From the NCBI RefSeq assembly GCF_900142895.1, contig NZ_LT670847.1:1054001-1118000 (forward strand): a stretch of DNA of 64,000 nt. The letters run 5' to 3'. The DNA comes from Vreelandella subglaciescola (lineage in GTDB: Bacteria; Pseudomonadota; Gammaproteobacteria; Pseudomonadales; Halomonadaceae). The notes under the pieces were generated by a model. That model searched no databases. It was not told the DNA's origin and saw only the letters and a program-made list of their open reading frames with translations. The position numbers and the translations under genes were made by a program. Shown piece after piece: positions 17,280-28,071 of the stretch (the first letter of the stretch is position 1; each line of letters begins with the position of its first letter).

Positions 17280-19363
17280 GCCAGTCGCAAACGACCGAAC
17301 TTTTTATCCAAACGCCGCATCCGGCACTTGGTGATACCCAGGCGCTGCTGGCGCTTTTTGAGCGCTGGGTGGCGCGCGGCTGGCTGCGCGATCTCGATCG
17401 CGCGCTGGTGCGCTTTCTGGACGCCGAGGCCGATAACGCTCCGCCGCTACTGCTGCTTGGCGCGGCGCTTGCCAGCCACCAGCTGGGTCACGGCCACGTC
17501 TGCCTCGACCTGGCCGCGACGCTGGCCGCGCCCGACTTCGCGCTGTCGCTACCGCCCGAAGGCGATGACGTCGCCGATCCGCCGGCGCTTCCCAGCGAGC
17601 TGCTCGCCACGCTTACGCTGCCCGACTGGCAGGCCGCGCTTGCCCACCCTACGCTGATCGGCGAAGGCGCGGGCAACTCGCCGCTGGTGCGCCGTGATGC
17701 CGAGCATACGACGCGGCTCTACCTGCGCCGTTACTGGCAGTACGAGCAGACGCTGCGCGACGAAATCGACCACCGACTGGCGCCCGACGCAGACGCGGAA
17801 GAGACGCTCGACGCCGACGTGACCCGCCAAGCGCTGGAAACGCTGTTTCCCACTACTGAGGTTTCTACTACCGGCGAGCCCGACTGGCAGAAAGCCGCCT
17901 GCGCGCTGGCCGCCCGCCGCCGCTTTGCGGTGATTACCGGCGGCCCCGGCACGGGAAAAACCACCACCGTGGTGCGCCTGCTGGCGCTGCTGCAAACGCT
18001 CCAGCTGGCGCATACGCCCGAGCGCGCGCTGCGCATGCGCCTGGCCGCACCCACTGGCAAAGCCGCCGCGCGGCTGAACGAGTCCATCGCCAATCAGGTC
18101 GACGGGCTGCCCGTGGCCGAGTCGCTCAAGGCCGATATTCCCGTTGAGGTCACCACCCTCCACCGGCTGCTCGGGGCGAGGCCCGATACGCGCCATTTTC
18201 GCCACCACGCGGACAACCCATTGAGCCTTGACGTACTGGTGATCGACGAAGCCTCGATGGTGGATATCGAAATGATGACCGCCGTGCTGCGCGCGCTGCC
18301 CGCCGGCGCGCGGCTGTTGCTACTGGGCGATAAAGACCAGTTGGCCTCGGTTGAGGCCGGCTCCATTCTCGGGGATTTATGCCGCCGCGCCGAGGCCGGC
18401 CACTACCTTCCCGCCACGGCCCAATGGCTGGAAGAAACCACCGGCCAGCCCCTGCCAGCCGCGTATATCGACCCCGACGGCCAGCCGCTGGACCAGGCCA
18501 TTGCCATGCTGCGCAAAAGCTACCGCTTTGACGCCGCCAGCGGCATCGGCCAGCTCGCCCACGCGGTCAATCGTTCTCCAGAGTCGCTATCTCAAGAGCC
18601 GTCGTCTCAAACGCAGGTGCGTAACGTGCTGGCACACGGCTACGCCGACCTGCGCCACCTGGTACTCGACGGCGAACACGACCGCGCCCTAACCAAGCTC
18701 GTCCTCGACGGCTACCGCCACTACTTGACCGTCATGGCCGAAAAGCGCCCGGATAGCGCCCTCGATTTTGCCGACCACGGCGAGACCTACGGCGGCTGGG
18801 CCAGCGCCGTGCTCGACGCCTACGGTCACTTTCAGCTGCTGTGCGCGGTGCGCAAAGGCCCCTGGGGCGTCGAAGGGTTGAATCGGCAAATCGCCCAGGC
18901 GCTCCGCCAGGCTAAGCTCATTAACGCTGCAGACGCTGCGCTGGAACACGGCTGGTACGCTGGCCGCCCCGTTCTGGTCACGCAAAACGACTATGGCCTG
19001 AAGCTGATGAACGGCGATATCGGCATTACCCTTGCCGTGCCCGAAGCCGGCGGCACGCGGCTGCGCGTGGCGTTTCCCTCGGGTGATCCGCAAAGGCCGA
19101 TTCGCTGGGTGCTGCCCTCGCGCCTGCACGCGGTCGATACCGTGTTTGCCATGACGGTGCATAAATCCCAGGGCTCGGAGTTTCGCCATACGGCGCTGCT
19201 GCTGCCAAGCAGCATCAGCCCCGTGCTCACCCGCGAACTGGTGTACACCGGCATTACCCGTGCCCGCCACTGGCTGACCCTGATTGAAGCCCGGCGCGGC
19301 ATCCTCGATAGTGCGGTCGCGCGGCAGGTGGTGCGCGTCAGCGGCCTGAGCGGCTCGTCCTGA
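17276..19363 (+). CDS. recD: Exodeoxyribonuclease V alpha subunit RecD
   Basis: A 695-residue SF1B 5'-3' helicase, the fast motor of RecBCD. Walker A is GGPGTGKTTT near residues 221-230, Walker B VIDEASMVD, and the C-terminal helicase motif is MTVHKSQGSEF followed by VYTGITRAR. The start overlaps the recB stop (ATGA). It closes the recCBD operon; the next gene begins 45 bases later behind its own ribosome binding site. Confidence 0.96.
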   Translation: MSQSQTTELFIQTPHPALGDTQALLALFERWVARGWLRDLDRALVRFLDAEADNAPPLLLLGAALASHQLGHGHVCLDLAATLAAPDFALSLPPEGDDVADPPALPSELLATLTLPDWQAALAHPTLIGEGAGNSPLVRRDAEHTTRLYLRRYWQYEQTLRDEIDHRLAPDADAEETLDADVTRQALETLFPTTEVSTTGEPDWQKAACALAARRRFAVITGGPGTGKTTTVVRLLALLQTLQLAHTPERALRMRLAAPTGKAAARLNESIANQVDGLPVAESLKADIPVEVTTLHRLLGARPDTRHFRHHADNPLSLDVLVIDEASMVDIEMMTAVLRALPAGARLLLLGDKDQLASVEAGSILGDLCRRAEAGHYLPATAQWLEETTGQPLPAAYIDPDGQPLDQAIAMLRKSYRFDAASGIGQLAHAVNRSPESLSQEPSSQTQVRNVLAHGYADLRHLVLDGEHDRALTKLVLDGYRHYLTVMAEKRPDSALDFADHGETYGGWASAVLDAYGHFQLLCAVRKGPWGVEGLNRQIAQALRQAKLINAADAALEHGWYAGRPVLVTQNDYGLKLMNGDIGITLAVPEAGGTRLRVAFPSGDPQRPIRWVLPSRLHAVDTVFAMTVHKSQGSEFRHTALLLPSSISPVLTRELVYTGITRARHWLTLIEARRGILDSAVARQVVRVSGLSGSS

Positions 19364-19408
19364 CACGCTACGTTTTGACATGACATCTGCCCAAGCAAGG
19401 AGCCAACC

Positions 19409-20410
19409 ATGCGCGCCCGCCTTGACCCCTTTACGCTGATTTTGCTGGGCACCATTGCACTGGCCTCGTTGTTGCCCGCCGGCCCTACGCTTGCCGGCTG
19501 GCTCGACCACGCGGGCGTATTTGCCGTGGCGCTGCTGTTTTTTCTCCACGGCGCGGCACTCTCCCGCGATGAAGTGCTCAACGGCGCCATGCACTGGCGG
19601 CTACACCTGGTGATTGCCTCGCTGACGTTTATCGTCTTTCCGCTGCTGGTGCTGCCCACCACGCTGCTGGCCCCGCACCTTATTCCCAAGGATCTGGCCG
19701 TGGGCTTTCTGTATCTGGGCGTACTGCCGTCGGCGGTGTCGTCGTCAATCGCCTTTACCGCCATGGCGCGGGGCAACGTGCCCGCCGCCATCTGCAGCGC
19801 GGCGGCGTCCAACGTGTTTGGCATGATGCTCACGCCGTTTTTGTTGATCCTGTTGGTCAGCTCGTCGGGGGGTAGCTTTGCGGTCGGCGAAGCGCTGCGC
19901 GATATTGCCCTGCAGCTGTTGCTGCCGTTTGCCGCCGGCCAGGCCGTGCGCCCGCTGCTTGGCGGCTTTCTCAACCGCCACAAATCGTTGACCGGCCGCT
20001 ACGACCGAAGCGTGATTTTGCTGATCGTCTACACCGCGTTCTCGCAGTCCGTGGTTGACGGCCTGTGGCAGAAGCTGCCGCTGCTGTCGATTTTCGCGGC
20101 CATCGCCCTGTGCGGGCTGCTGCTGGCGGTGGTTATCACGCTGGCGCGCTTTGTGTCGCGGCGCTTCGGCTTCAGCCTGGCGGACGAGGCCGCCGTGGTA
20201 TTTTGCGGCTCGAAGAAAAGCCTCGCCTCGGGGCTACCCATGGCCAAGGTGCTGTTCGCCGGCCACCCGGGGTTTGGCATGATCGTGCTGCCGATCATGT
20301 GCTACAACCAGATCCAGATCCTTGCCGGGGCGTTTATTGCCCGCCGCTACGAACGCCGCATTCTTGACGAGGCCAGTGCAGAAGGTCATACGCAAGACGC
20401 TGCCCGGTAG
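19409..20410 (+). CDS. Bile acid:sodium symporter-family transporter (YfeH/SLC10A7-like)
   Basis: A 333-residue inner-membrane protein with about ten hydrophobic helices, of the SBF-like family that includes E. coli YfeH and SLC10A7. Landmarks are FLHGAALS near the N-terminus, LPSAVSSSIAFTAMARGN, and the C-terminal FCGSKKSLASGLPMAK, the crossover-helix region of this group. The natural substrate is not known for these proteins. AAGGAG precedes the ATG. It may be read through from recD or stand alone. Confidence 0.8.
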   Translation: MRARLDPFTLILLGTIALASLLPAGPTLAGWLDHAGVFAVALLFFLHGAALSRDEVLNGAMHWRLHLVIASLTFIVFPLLVLPTTLLAPHLIPKDLAVGFLYLGVLPSAVSSSIAFTAMARGNVPAAICSAAASNVFGMMLTPFLLILLVSSSGGSFAVGEALRDIALQLLLPFAAGQAVRPLLGGFLNRHKSLTGRYDRSVILLIVYTAFSQSVVDGLWQKLPLLSIFAAIALCGLLLAVVITLARFVSRRFGFSLADEAAVVFCGSKKSLASGLPMAKVLFAGHPGFGMIVLPIMCYNQIQILAGAFIARRYERRILDEASAEGHTQDAAR

Positions 20411-20545
20411 TTTTCAACCCAGGCATCGCGCGGCGCGTCTTGAGGGCTGACGAAAATACGGCCGTCTACCCAAACGATCGTTTGGCCGTTGGCGCAGTCG
20501 CCGTGTAGGATATTAATTGATCATTCAATAAAAAAGGTTTATCCC
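20411..20545. other. Intergenic segment with 19-base match to an IS3 terminus
   Basis: No gene is evident. Bases 20404-20422 are identical over 19 bases to 46673-46691, the right terminus of the intron-bearing IS3-family element, and the match starts exactly at that terminus. The similarity then stops. It may be the scar of a related element or chance. The minus strand has a short open frame here that I do not recognise. Confidence 0.4.
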
Positions 20546-21517
20546 ATGCTACAGCGCTTGTCGTCTTTTTCTTCCCCTTCTTTGCCTAATGCTGCCGGTG
20601 GTCTGTCGGTCTTTCTGGTGGCGGCCGGCATGGCGACGCCCGCCCTTGCCGCGACGCCTGCGTCCGCTCTGGAACAACAGCAAGACGACCTCGCGGCGTT
20701 TCAGGTGATTGCGCATCGCGGCGCCAGCGGCCATGCGCCGGAAAGCACGCTGGCCGCCTTTACACTGGCACACGAACAGGGCGCGGACTATCTGGAAATG
20801 GACGCGCAGCTAACCGCCGACGGCAAGCTGGTCGTGTTTCACGATGACACCATTGAGCGCACCAGCGACGGCACCGGCCACATCAACGACTACACCCTGG
20901 CCGAGCTGAAAGCGCTGGACGTGGGCACATGGTTTAATCAGGCGAATCCGGAAAAAGCCGACGACGCCTTCAAAGGCGCCCGCCTGCTGACCCTCGACGA
21001 GGTCTTTGAAGCGTTCGGGCACGACGCGCGCTACTACATTGAAGCCAAATCGCCGGCGCTCAATCCGGGGCTGGAAGACGCGCTGCTCGCCAAGCTGAAA
21101 GAATACGACATGATCCAGGCCGGGCGCGTGCTGGTGCAGTCGTTCAATCAGCCAAGCCTGCTCAAGCTGCACGAGCAAAGCCCCGCGCTGCCGCTGGTTC
21201 AGCTGCTGTGGTATTACCCCGACGAGGAGAATGCCGGGCAGCTCAAGGAATGGACCGACGTCACCCCCGGGTCAGGCAACGTGGATGACACCGACTTCCA
21301 GACCATTGCCGACTACGCCGTAGGCATCGGCACCAACTTCATCTACGAAGGCGCGCCGGTCATCAGCGCCGACTTTGTCGATCAGGCACAGGACAACGAC
21401 CTGCGCGTGCACGTTTATACGGTGAACGACACTGACGATATGCAAACGCTGCTGGACTGGGGCGTGGACGGCATGTTCACCAACTACCCCGACCGGCTGC
21501 TTGAGTTAGCGCGTTAA
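20546..21517 (+). CDS. Secreted glycerophosphodiester phosphodiesterase
   Basis: Hydrolyses glycerophosphodiesters to glycerol-3-phosphate and an alcohol. The 323-residue protein has an N-terminal signal peptide ending near ATPALA, so it is periplasmic. The GDPD core shows AHRGASGHAPESTLAAF (catalytic His and Arg), YLEMDAQLTADG (Glu/Asp metal ligands) and VVFHDDTIERTSDGTG (second His), with a C-terminal VNDTDDM and WGVDGMFTNYP typical of GlpQ-like enzymes. I chose the ATG at 20546 because it starts a proper signal peptide behind AAGG; an upstream in-frame start at 20489 would spoil the signal. Confidence 0.9.
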   Translation: MLQRLSSFSSPSLPNAAGGLSVFLVAAGMATPALAATPASALEQQQDDLAAFQVIAHRGASGHAPESTLAAFTLAHEQGADYLEMDAQLTADGKLVVFHDDTIERTSDGTGHINDYTLAELKALDVGTWFNQANPEKADDAFKGARLLTLDEVFEAFGHDARYYIEAKSPALNPGLEDALLAKLKEYDMIQAGRVLVQSFNQPSLLKLHEQSPALPLVQLLWYYPDEENAGQLKEWTDVTPGSGNVDDTDFQTIADYAVGIGTNFIYEGAPVISADFVDQAQDNDLRVHVYTVNDTDDMQTLLDWGVDGMFTNYPDRLLELAR

Positions 21518-22843
21518 CTTCCGACAAGGGAGTTGAACGGGCACCCTGGACCCCATCCGCTGATTCTGAGTCATCAGCATGGCGACGACGCAGGCGGCCA
21601 GTGACCCCCACATCATCGAACTGAAAGAATCACCCTCGCCGAATATGTCCTTCAGTTCATGCGTGCCCGGCCCCAGTGCCGCGCCCCCGGTGGCATAGAT
21701 GCCGCCCAACGTAATGCCCGCCAAGATAAGCATCGGCACGATGGCGTTCATGGCGCGAATAGGGACGTTGGGCTTGGTGGTAATCTCCGCCTCCTCGACC
21801 ATGGCTTCGCGACTGCTGAGCGTAGTGCGTCGGCCACCCACATCGATCGCCCGGCGCTCCGCCGGCGAGCATGGGGCCGAAATCTCGACCTAGCCAGGTC
21901 GTCATGAATACGAAGGCCAAGGCCAGCAGTGGGTAGGCGTTGTAGGGAATGGCGTTGACGAACACCGAGTACGCTGACTCGTTCCAATTATCGATATGGC
22001 TCATTGCCTCGCTGATTAGTCCACTTGAAAGCCGATCCAGGTGCTCACCAGCATGATCGACGATACCGGAGCCGCGGTGCTGTCGATGATATAGGCGAGT
22101 TTGGCGCGAGAGAGCGCCATCTTGTCGGTACTGGCGCGCATGGTGTTGCCCACGATCAGCGCGTTGGCGTAGTCGTCGAAGAAGATTGCAATACCCAGCA
22201 GAAAGGTTGAGATCTGTGCCTGACGGCGCCCGCGAATGACCCGGAAAATACGCTGGGCGATGCCTTGGGTGCCGCCGTTGCGCGAGACGATCCCCACCAT
22301 GCCGCCGATCAGCAGACAGAACAGCACGATGGACATGTGTTCGCTGTCGCTGGCGGCCTGCAGCACGTGCACGTTGACCGAGCCGAGCAGACCGCGGACA
22401 CCCATGCCGTGCAGGATCCAGCCTCCCAGCAGGATGCCGACGAATAGCGCTAGCAGCACCTGACGAAAAACCAGAGCAAGAACGATTGCGACTATAGCGG
22501 GCAGCAGCGACAGCCAGGCGGGAATTGCATGGAGCTCTAGGCTGGCCAGCGTGTGCTGCTGGGTCCGATGAGCGTGAGAGTGGCGGTAGCGTCGTCGACC
22601 TGTATGCCTTTGATTACGCCGCCCCCTGATCATCGAGATTTAGGTCTAAGCGCTGGTCGCCGATGACGGCAGGTGTGGGGGGCCGTCTCCGGGTAGCTCC
22701 TGTACATCAACGTTGAAGGCCAGGCCGCGCAGGATCACGCTGGGTTCCTCTAGCTGCGTGGCGGCCCTGGACTAGGCGCACGTTCCCAGCGTGATCAGTA
22801 GCAGGCAGAGCAGCAGGGCTCGCCCCAGGGTCTGATTTTTCAT
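21506..22843 (-). pseudogene. Decayed NhaC-family Na+/H+ antiporter
   Basis: A broken minus-strand gene. A good start (AGGAGG then ATG at 22843) opens a signal-like peptide MKNQTLGRALLLCLLLITLG, which meets an in-frame TAG at 22772-22774. Downstream, separate frames carry NhaC-like stretches: PAWLSLLPAIVAIVLALVF, FFDDYANALIVGNTMR and YIIDSTAAPVSSIMLVSTW, then, after a stop and a frame change near 21870, AIVPMLILAGITLGG. FDDYANALIVGN and IDSTAAPVS are also found in the intact NhaC at 41427-42788. The gene would have coded for an antiporter with an N-terminal exported domain. The 3' end overlaps the phosphodiesterase gene end by 12 bases. Confidence 0.8.
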
Positions 22844-23112
22844 TGTCACCTCCTAAATCTGCCATCGTCGGTGGATGACGTAGAGCTGTATCTGCATTGT
22901 TGTTTTTGAAGCAACAATGTGGTCGAAGGGGTCTTCTTTGATAAAGATTATTATCATTTATAGATGCTGGTCCTGATGAAATAAAATATAAAATTTATTT
23001 AAAATCAATAGATTGATATTTTAATAAAGAGAATTTTGAAAAAAGATGGCACAGCCTGCCTTGGGTTGATATGTTGAGTAAACAATAACATTACCTTTTC
23101 GCAGGATGCCTC
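22844..23112. promoter_or_regulatory. AT-rich control region of spuC with Fur-like box and inverted repeat
   Basis: This strongly AT-rich stretch separates the dead NhaC gene from spuC. It holds an inverted repeat CATTGTTG (22895-22902) / CAACAATG (22912-22919), and at 22940-22958 a sequence agreeing at 13 of 19 positions with the Fur consensus. A PuuR- or other operator is equally possible. AGGA lies a few bases before the spuC ATG. Confidence 0.4.
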
Positions 23113-24522
23113 ATGGCTAATCAGGATACCGCCCGTCTACAGCAGCTCGACCGAGACCATTACTTGCACCCATTTACTGATTTCAAGTCACTGGGAGAAG
23201 AAGGTAGTCGTGTCGTAACACGTGCCGAAGGTGTGTATATCTACGATAGCGAGGGCAATCGCATCCTAGATGGCATGGCTGGGCTGTGGTGCGTCAACAT
23301 CGGCTATGGCCGCAAGGAGCTGGTCGAGGCGGCGACGTCTCAGCTCGAGCAGCTGCCCTACTACAATAGCTTTTTCAAGACCACGCATCCGCCGGCTGTG
23401 GCACTGGCCGAAAAGCTCTGCCAGCTGGCACCGGCCCACATGAACCGTGTGTTCTTTACCGGATCCGGATCTGAGGCCAACGACACCGTGTTGCGCATGG
23501 TACGCCGCTACTGGACGATCAAGGGTAAACCCGAAAAGCAGTGGGTGATTGGTCGCAAGAACGGCTATCACGGCTCCACTGTGGCTGGCATGAGCCTGGG
23601 TGGTATGGCGCCGATGCACGAACAGGGTGGCCCCTGCGTGCCGGGCATTACTCATATCCGACAGCCTTACTGGTTCGGTGAGGGGCGCGATATGAGCCAG
23701 GACACCTTCGGGCGCGAATGTGCCGCTGCGCTGGAAGAGAGAATTCTGGAGTTGGGCGAAGAAAACGTCGCCGCCTTCATTGCCGAACCGGTGCAGGGCG
23801 CGGGTGGTGCGATCATGCCGCCAGAAAGCTACTGGCCGGCGGTCAAGGAAGTGCTGGCCAAGTACGATATCCTGCTGGTGGTGGACGAAGTCATCTGTGG
23901 CTTTGGGCGACTGGGCGAGTGGTTCGGCAGCCAGCATTACGATCTGGAGCCAGATCTGATGCCGATTGCCAAGGGGCTCTCGTCGGGTTATTTACCGATC
24001 GGTGGCGTGCTGGTTGGCGATCGCGTGGCCGATACCCTGATCAACGAGGGCGGTGAATTCTTCCATGGCTTTACCTACTCCGGGCATCCGGCCTGCGCCG
24101 CCGTAGCGTTAAGGAACCTGGAGCTGCTGGAAGCCGAGGGCATTGTAGACCGCGTGCGCGACGATCTGGGCCCCTATCTAGCGAAACGCTGGGCCAGTTT
24201 GGCCGATCATCCGCTGGTCGGTGAAGCTCGCTCTCTGGGGTTGATGGGCGCGTTGGAGCTGGTGGCCGACCAGCAGACCGGTGAGCGCTTTGATGAGTCG
24301 TTGGCGGCAGGCAACCTGTGCCGTGATCTGTGCTTTGACAATGGATTGGTGATGCGCTCGGTCGGCGATACCATGCTCATCTCGCCGGCGCTGGTGATCA
24401 CCCGTGAAGAGATCGATGAGCTGATCGGGCTGACGCGCCAGGCGCTGGATGAAACCGCGCGTCGCCTGATCCGGTGGCAGCCGGCACCTCAAGACATCGC
24501 AACACAGGAGAAGCACGTATGA
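23113..24522 (+). CDS. spuC: Putrescine-pyruvate aminotransferase (SpuC type)
   Basis: A class III PLP aminotransferase of 469 residues that transfers the amino group of putrescine (often also cadaverine) to pyruvate, giving 4-aminobutyraldehyde. It closely resembles Pseudomonas SpuC: LHPFTDFKSLGE, GVYIYDSEGNRILDGMAG, FFTGSGSEANDTVLRMVRRY, NGYHGSTVAGMSLGGM and EFFHGFTYSGHP. The PLP lysine is K287 in PIAKGLSSGY, preceded by the DEVICGFGR motif. The stop overlaps the puuC start (ATGA), so the aldehyde product goes straight to the next enzyme. Other omega-amine transaminases are alternatives. Confidence 0.88.
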   Translation: MANQDTARLQQLDRDHYLHPFTDFKSLGEEGSRVVTRAEGVYIYDSEGNRILDGMAGLWCVNIGYGRKELVEAATSQLEQLPYYNSFFKTTHPPAVALAEKLCQLAPAHMNRVFFTGSGSEANDTVLRMVRRYWTIKGKPEKQWVIGRKNGYHGSTVAGMSLGGMAPMHEQGGPCVPGITHIRQPYWFGEGRDMSQDTFGRECAAALEERILELGEENVAAFIAEPVQGAGGAIMPPESYWPAVKEVLAKYDILLVVDEVICGFGRLGEWFGSQHYDLEPDLMPIAKGLSSGYLPIGGVLVGDRVADTLINEGGEFFHGFTYSGHPACAAVALRNLELLEAEGIVDRVRDDLGPYLAKRWASLADHPLVGEARSLGLMGALELVADQQTGERFDESLAAGNLCRDLCFDNGLVMRSVGDTMLISPALVITREEIDELIGLTRQALDETARRLIRWQPAPQDIATQEKHV

Positions 24523-26027
24523 GTTTCACCCATCTTCCGACCAGTCGTGCCGACTGGCAGGCATTGGCTGCTTCACTCGAGTTCGAGACCCGAGCTTTTG
24601 TCGATGATCAGTTCGTGGATGCGCTGAGTGGTGAGACATTCGCCACCGTCAACCCCGCTACTGGTGAAAACCTGGCCGAGGTTGCGAGTTGTGACACCGC
24701 CGATGCCGAGATGGCGGTCGCTGTGGCGAGGGCCGCCTTTGAGCGCGGCGAGTGGTCGCGCCTGGCCCCCGGCAAACGCAAGTTGGTGATGCTGAAGCTG
24801 GCCGACCTGATGGACGCCCATAAGAGCGAGCTGGCGCTGCTCGACACTCTGGACATGGGCAAGCCGATCGGCAGCTCGCTGGGCGACTTGTCCGGGGGTA
24901 TCGGCTGCATGCGCTACCAGGCCGAGTCCATTGACAAACTTTATGGCGAAGTGGCACCGACTGGTGAAGACAATCTGGCGCTAGTCCTGCGTGAGCCGCT
25001 GGGCGTGGTAGCCTCCATTGTGCCTTGGAACTTCCCGCTGATGATGACCGCGTGGAAGATTTCACCGGCGTTGGCCGCTGGTAATAGCGTGATTCTCAAA
25101 CCCTCGGAAAAATCACCGCTGTCGGCGTTGCTGCTGGCTAAGTTAGCCCGTGAGGCTGGTATTCCGCGCGGCGTATTTCAGGTGCTGCCCGGTTTTGGCC
25201 ACACCGTGGGTAAGGCGCTGGCGCTGTCCATGGGAGTCGACTGTCTGGCCTTTACCGGCTCCACCGGCGTGGGCAAGCAGCTGATGCAGTATGCCGGTCA
25301 GTCCAACCTCAAGCGGCTATATCTGGAGTGTGGCGGCAAGAGTCCAAACATTGTGTTTGCCGACTGCAAGGATCTAGACAGTGTCGCTCGACACGCCGCC
25401 GAAGCGATCTTTCATAACCAGGGGGAGGTTTGCATCGCCGGCTCGCGGTTGCTGGTGGAAGATTCGATTCGTGGCGCCTTCGTCGACAAGGTGCTCAGTG
25501 CCGCTAAATCTATGCAACCCGGCGACCCGCTCGACCCGGACAGCTTCATGGGTGCCATCGTCGATGAAGCCCAGCACGGGCGCATTCTCGACTATATTCG
25601 CCGCGGCGCGGAAGAGGGGGCGACCCTGCGTGCCGGCGGTCAGGCGGACGATGCCGACAGCAAGGGCCTGTTTATCCCGCCGACGGTGTTCGACGGCGTT
25701 ACCTCGACGATGACCATCGGCCGCGAAGAGATCTTTGGCCCGGTGCTCGCGATCTTCGGCTTCGACAGCGAAGAGGAAGCCGTGGCCCTGGCCAACGACA
25801 GCGACTTCGGCTTGGCAGCGGGTCTGTGGAGCCAGGATATCGACCGCATCATGCGGGTCACGCGCCGGCTGGAGTCCGGTCAGGTGTTCGTCAATAACTG
25901 GGCGGGCGGTGACCAATCAGTGCCCTTTGGCGGGGTCAAGCAGTCCGGCAACGGACGCGATAAGTCACACCACTCGCTTGAGGAATACTCCAGCCTCAAG
26001 AGCGTGTGGATCTCGCTCACGCTCTGA
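24519..26027 (+). CDS. puuC: Aldehyde dehydrogenase, PuuC/KauB type
   Basis: A 502-residue NAD(P)-dependent aldehyde dehydrogenase that oxidises 4-aminobutyraldehyde or its gamma-glutamyl form to the acid. Family marks: VPWNFPLMMTAWKISPALAAGN, FTGSTGVGK, the general base Glu in LECGGKSPN and the catalytic Cys near residue 305 in NQGEVCIAGSR. The C-terminus PFGGVKQSGNGRDKSHHSLEEY is that of PuuC/KauB enzymes. The start at 24519 follows ACAGGAG and overlaps the spuC stop. A terminator follows at 26059. Confidence 0.88.
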   Translation: MSFTHLPTSRADWQALAASLEFETRAFVDDQFVDALSGETFATVNPATGENLAEVASCDTADAEMAVAVARAAFERGEWSRLAPGKRKLVMLKLADLMDAHKSELALLDTLDMGKPIGSSLGDLSGGIGCMRYQAESIDKLYGEVAPTGEDNLALVLREPLGVVASIVPWNFPLMMTAWKISPALAAGNSVILKPSEKSPLSALLLAKLAREAGIPRGVFQVLPGFGHTVGKALALSMGVDCLAFTGSTGVGKQLMQYAGQSNLKRLYLECGGKSPNIVFADCKDLDSVARHAAEAIFHNQGEVCIAGSRLLVEDSIRGAFVDKVLSAAKSMQPGDPLDPDSFMGAIVDEAQHGRILDYIRRGAEEGATLRAGGQADDADSKGLFIPPTVFDGVTSTMTIGREEIFGPVLAIFGFDSEEEAVALANDSDFGLAAGLWSQDIDRIMRVTRRLESGQVFVNNWAGGDQSVPFGGVKQSGNGRDKSHHSLEEYSSLKSVWISLTL

Positions 26028-26058
26028 TGGCGCCATGTCGTGTTTGAGCATGCTTCGA

Positions 26059-26088
26059 CCCGGGCAGCGAATGCTCGGGCCGGTTTTT
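26059..26088 (+). terminator. Rho-independent terminator after spuC-puuC
   Basis: CCCGGGCA (26059-26066) pairs with TGCTCGGG (26072-26079), 7 of 8 bases, loop GCGAA, followed by CCGG and a T run. Confidence 0.7.
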
Positions 26089-26276
26089 GGTTCATAAAGT
26101 GGCTATAGCTTCCCGGACACACAAACGCCGGTAATCTCACCTGCCCATCGATGTGTGTCATGAATCAGAACAAAGCCACTTCATATCTCGCTGATTCCCT
26201 GAATTCTGTAGTGGCATAGTCAATTTGGCCAGCTGGTTTTGAGTGTATGATCACTCCGAGAGAAAATCAGGTGGAC

Positions 26277-27454
<1,178 letters not shown>

Positions 27455-27672
27455 CCACTACATTCAGGTTTAAAGAGGCCGTGGTTAAATTGGCGATGGA
27501 ATCAGATTCACCGATTAACGCACCACTCGAGACCTTCCTTTTCACTACTCCCAAATATTTCCACCCTAAATCCGCTCAACACTCATCATCAATTGTTAAC
27601 GCTCTCTAGCAGAGGACAACTCCTATAGGCGATTCGATCATCCGGCACCCTACAAGGATGCGCTACACCTGA

Positions 27673-27807
27673 ACCCGCTGGGGCGCCTCGACGATTGCCG
27701 ACGATCATCATCGAGAGGTGATCGATGCCTGGGCACGCGTTGATCGTGAGGGCCTTTGTGCGGCGGTCGCCGCGGATATCGAGCAGGGCATGATGCTGCT
27801 GAATTAG
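27673..27807 (+). pseudogene. C-terminal remnant of a GntR/FCD regulator
   Basis: After a TGA at 27670 the frame reads DDHHREVIDAWARVDREGL then CAAVAADIEQGM, the last helices of the FCD ligand-binding domain of GntR regulators. The rest of the gene is missing; the IS3 copy ends about 200 bases upstream. The sequence 27463-27672 has no other recognisable content. Confidence 0.6.
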
Positions 27808-28071
27808 CGGAACCCTTTGTGTCGGCATTAATTGTTGACACTTTTCTCCATGCATATAAAAAAATCATATAAAACAGCTATAAATAAATATCTGTTATTT
27901 TTTTGTTATCTTATACTTGACAATTTTCGGCGGCTTGAACTAGAACTGGTATTGAGTGTTGCTTCCACGATGCCGGCTCGATCATCGCACAATCCTTGGT
28001 GGGTCGCTTCTCAATAACAAGCACAACGGGCGACGGTAACTGACCCGTGGTGCATGCACAGGATAGATCCC
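27808..28071 (+). promoter_or_regulatory. AT-rich promoter region of the puuB-pot-puuA operon
   Basis: Two TTGACA hexamers occur. The one at 27917-27922 is followed, 18 bases on, by TAGAAC (27941-27946), a plausible promoter. The one at 27835-27840 has AT-rich hexamers only at poor spacing. The leader of about 120 bases runs to the start at 28072. PuuR control is expected from the family but no operator is obvious. Confidence 0.45.

Noticed and set aside
23047..23060. TGGCAC...TGC resembling a sigma-54 promoter before spuC
   Set aside because: The GG and GC dinucleotides are two bases too close for a -24/-12 promoter.
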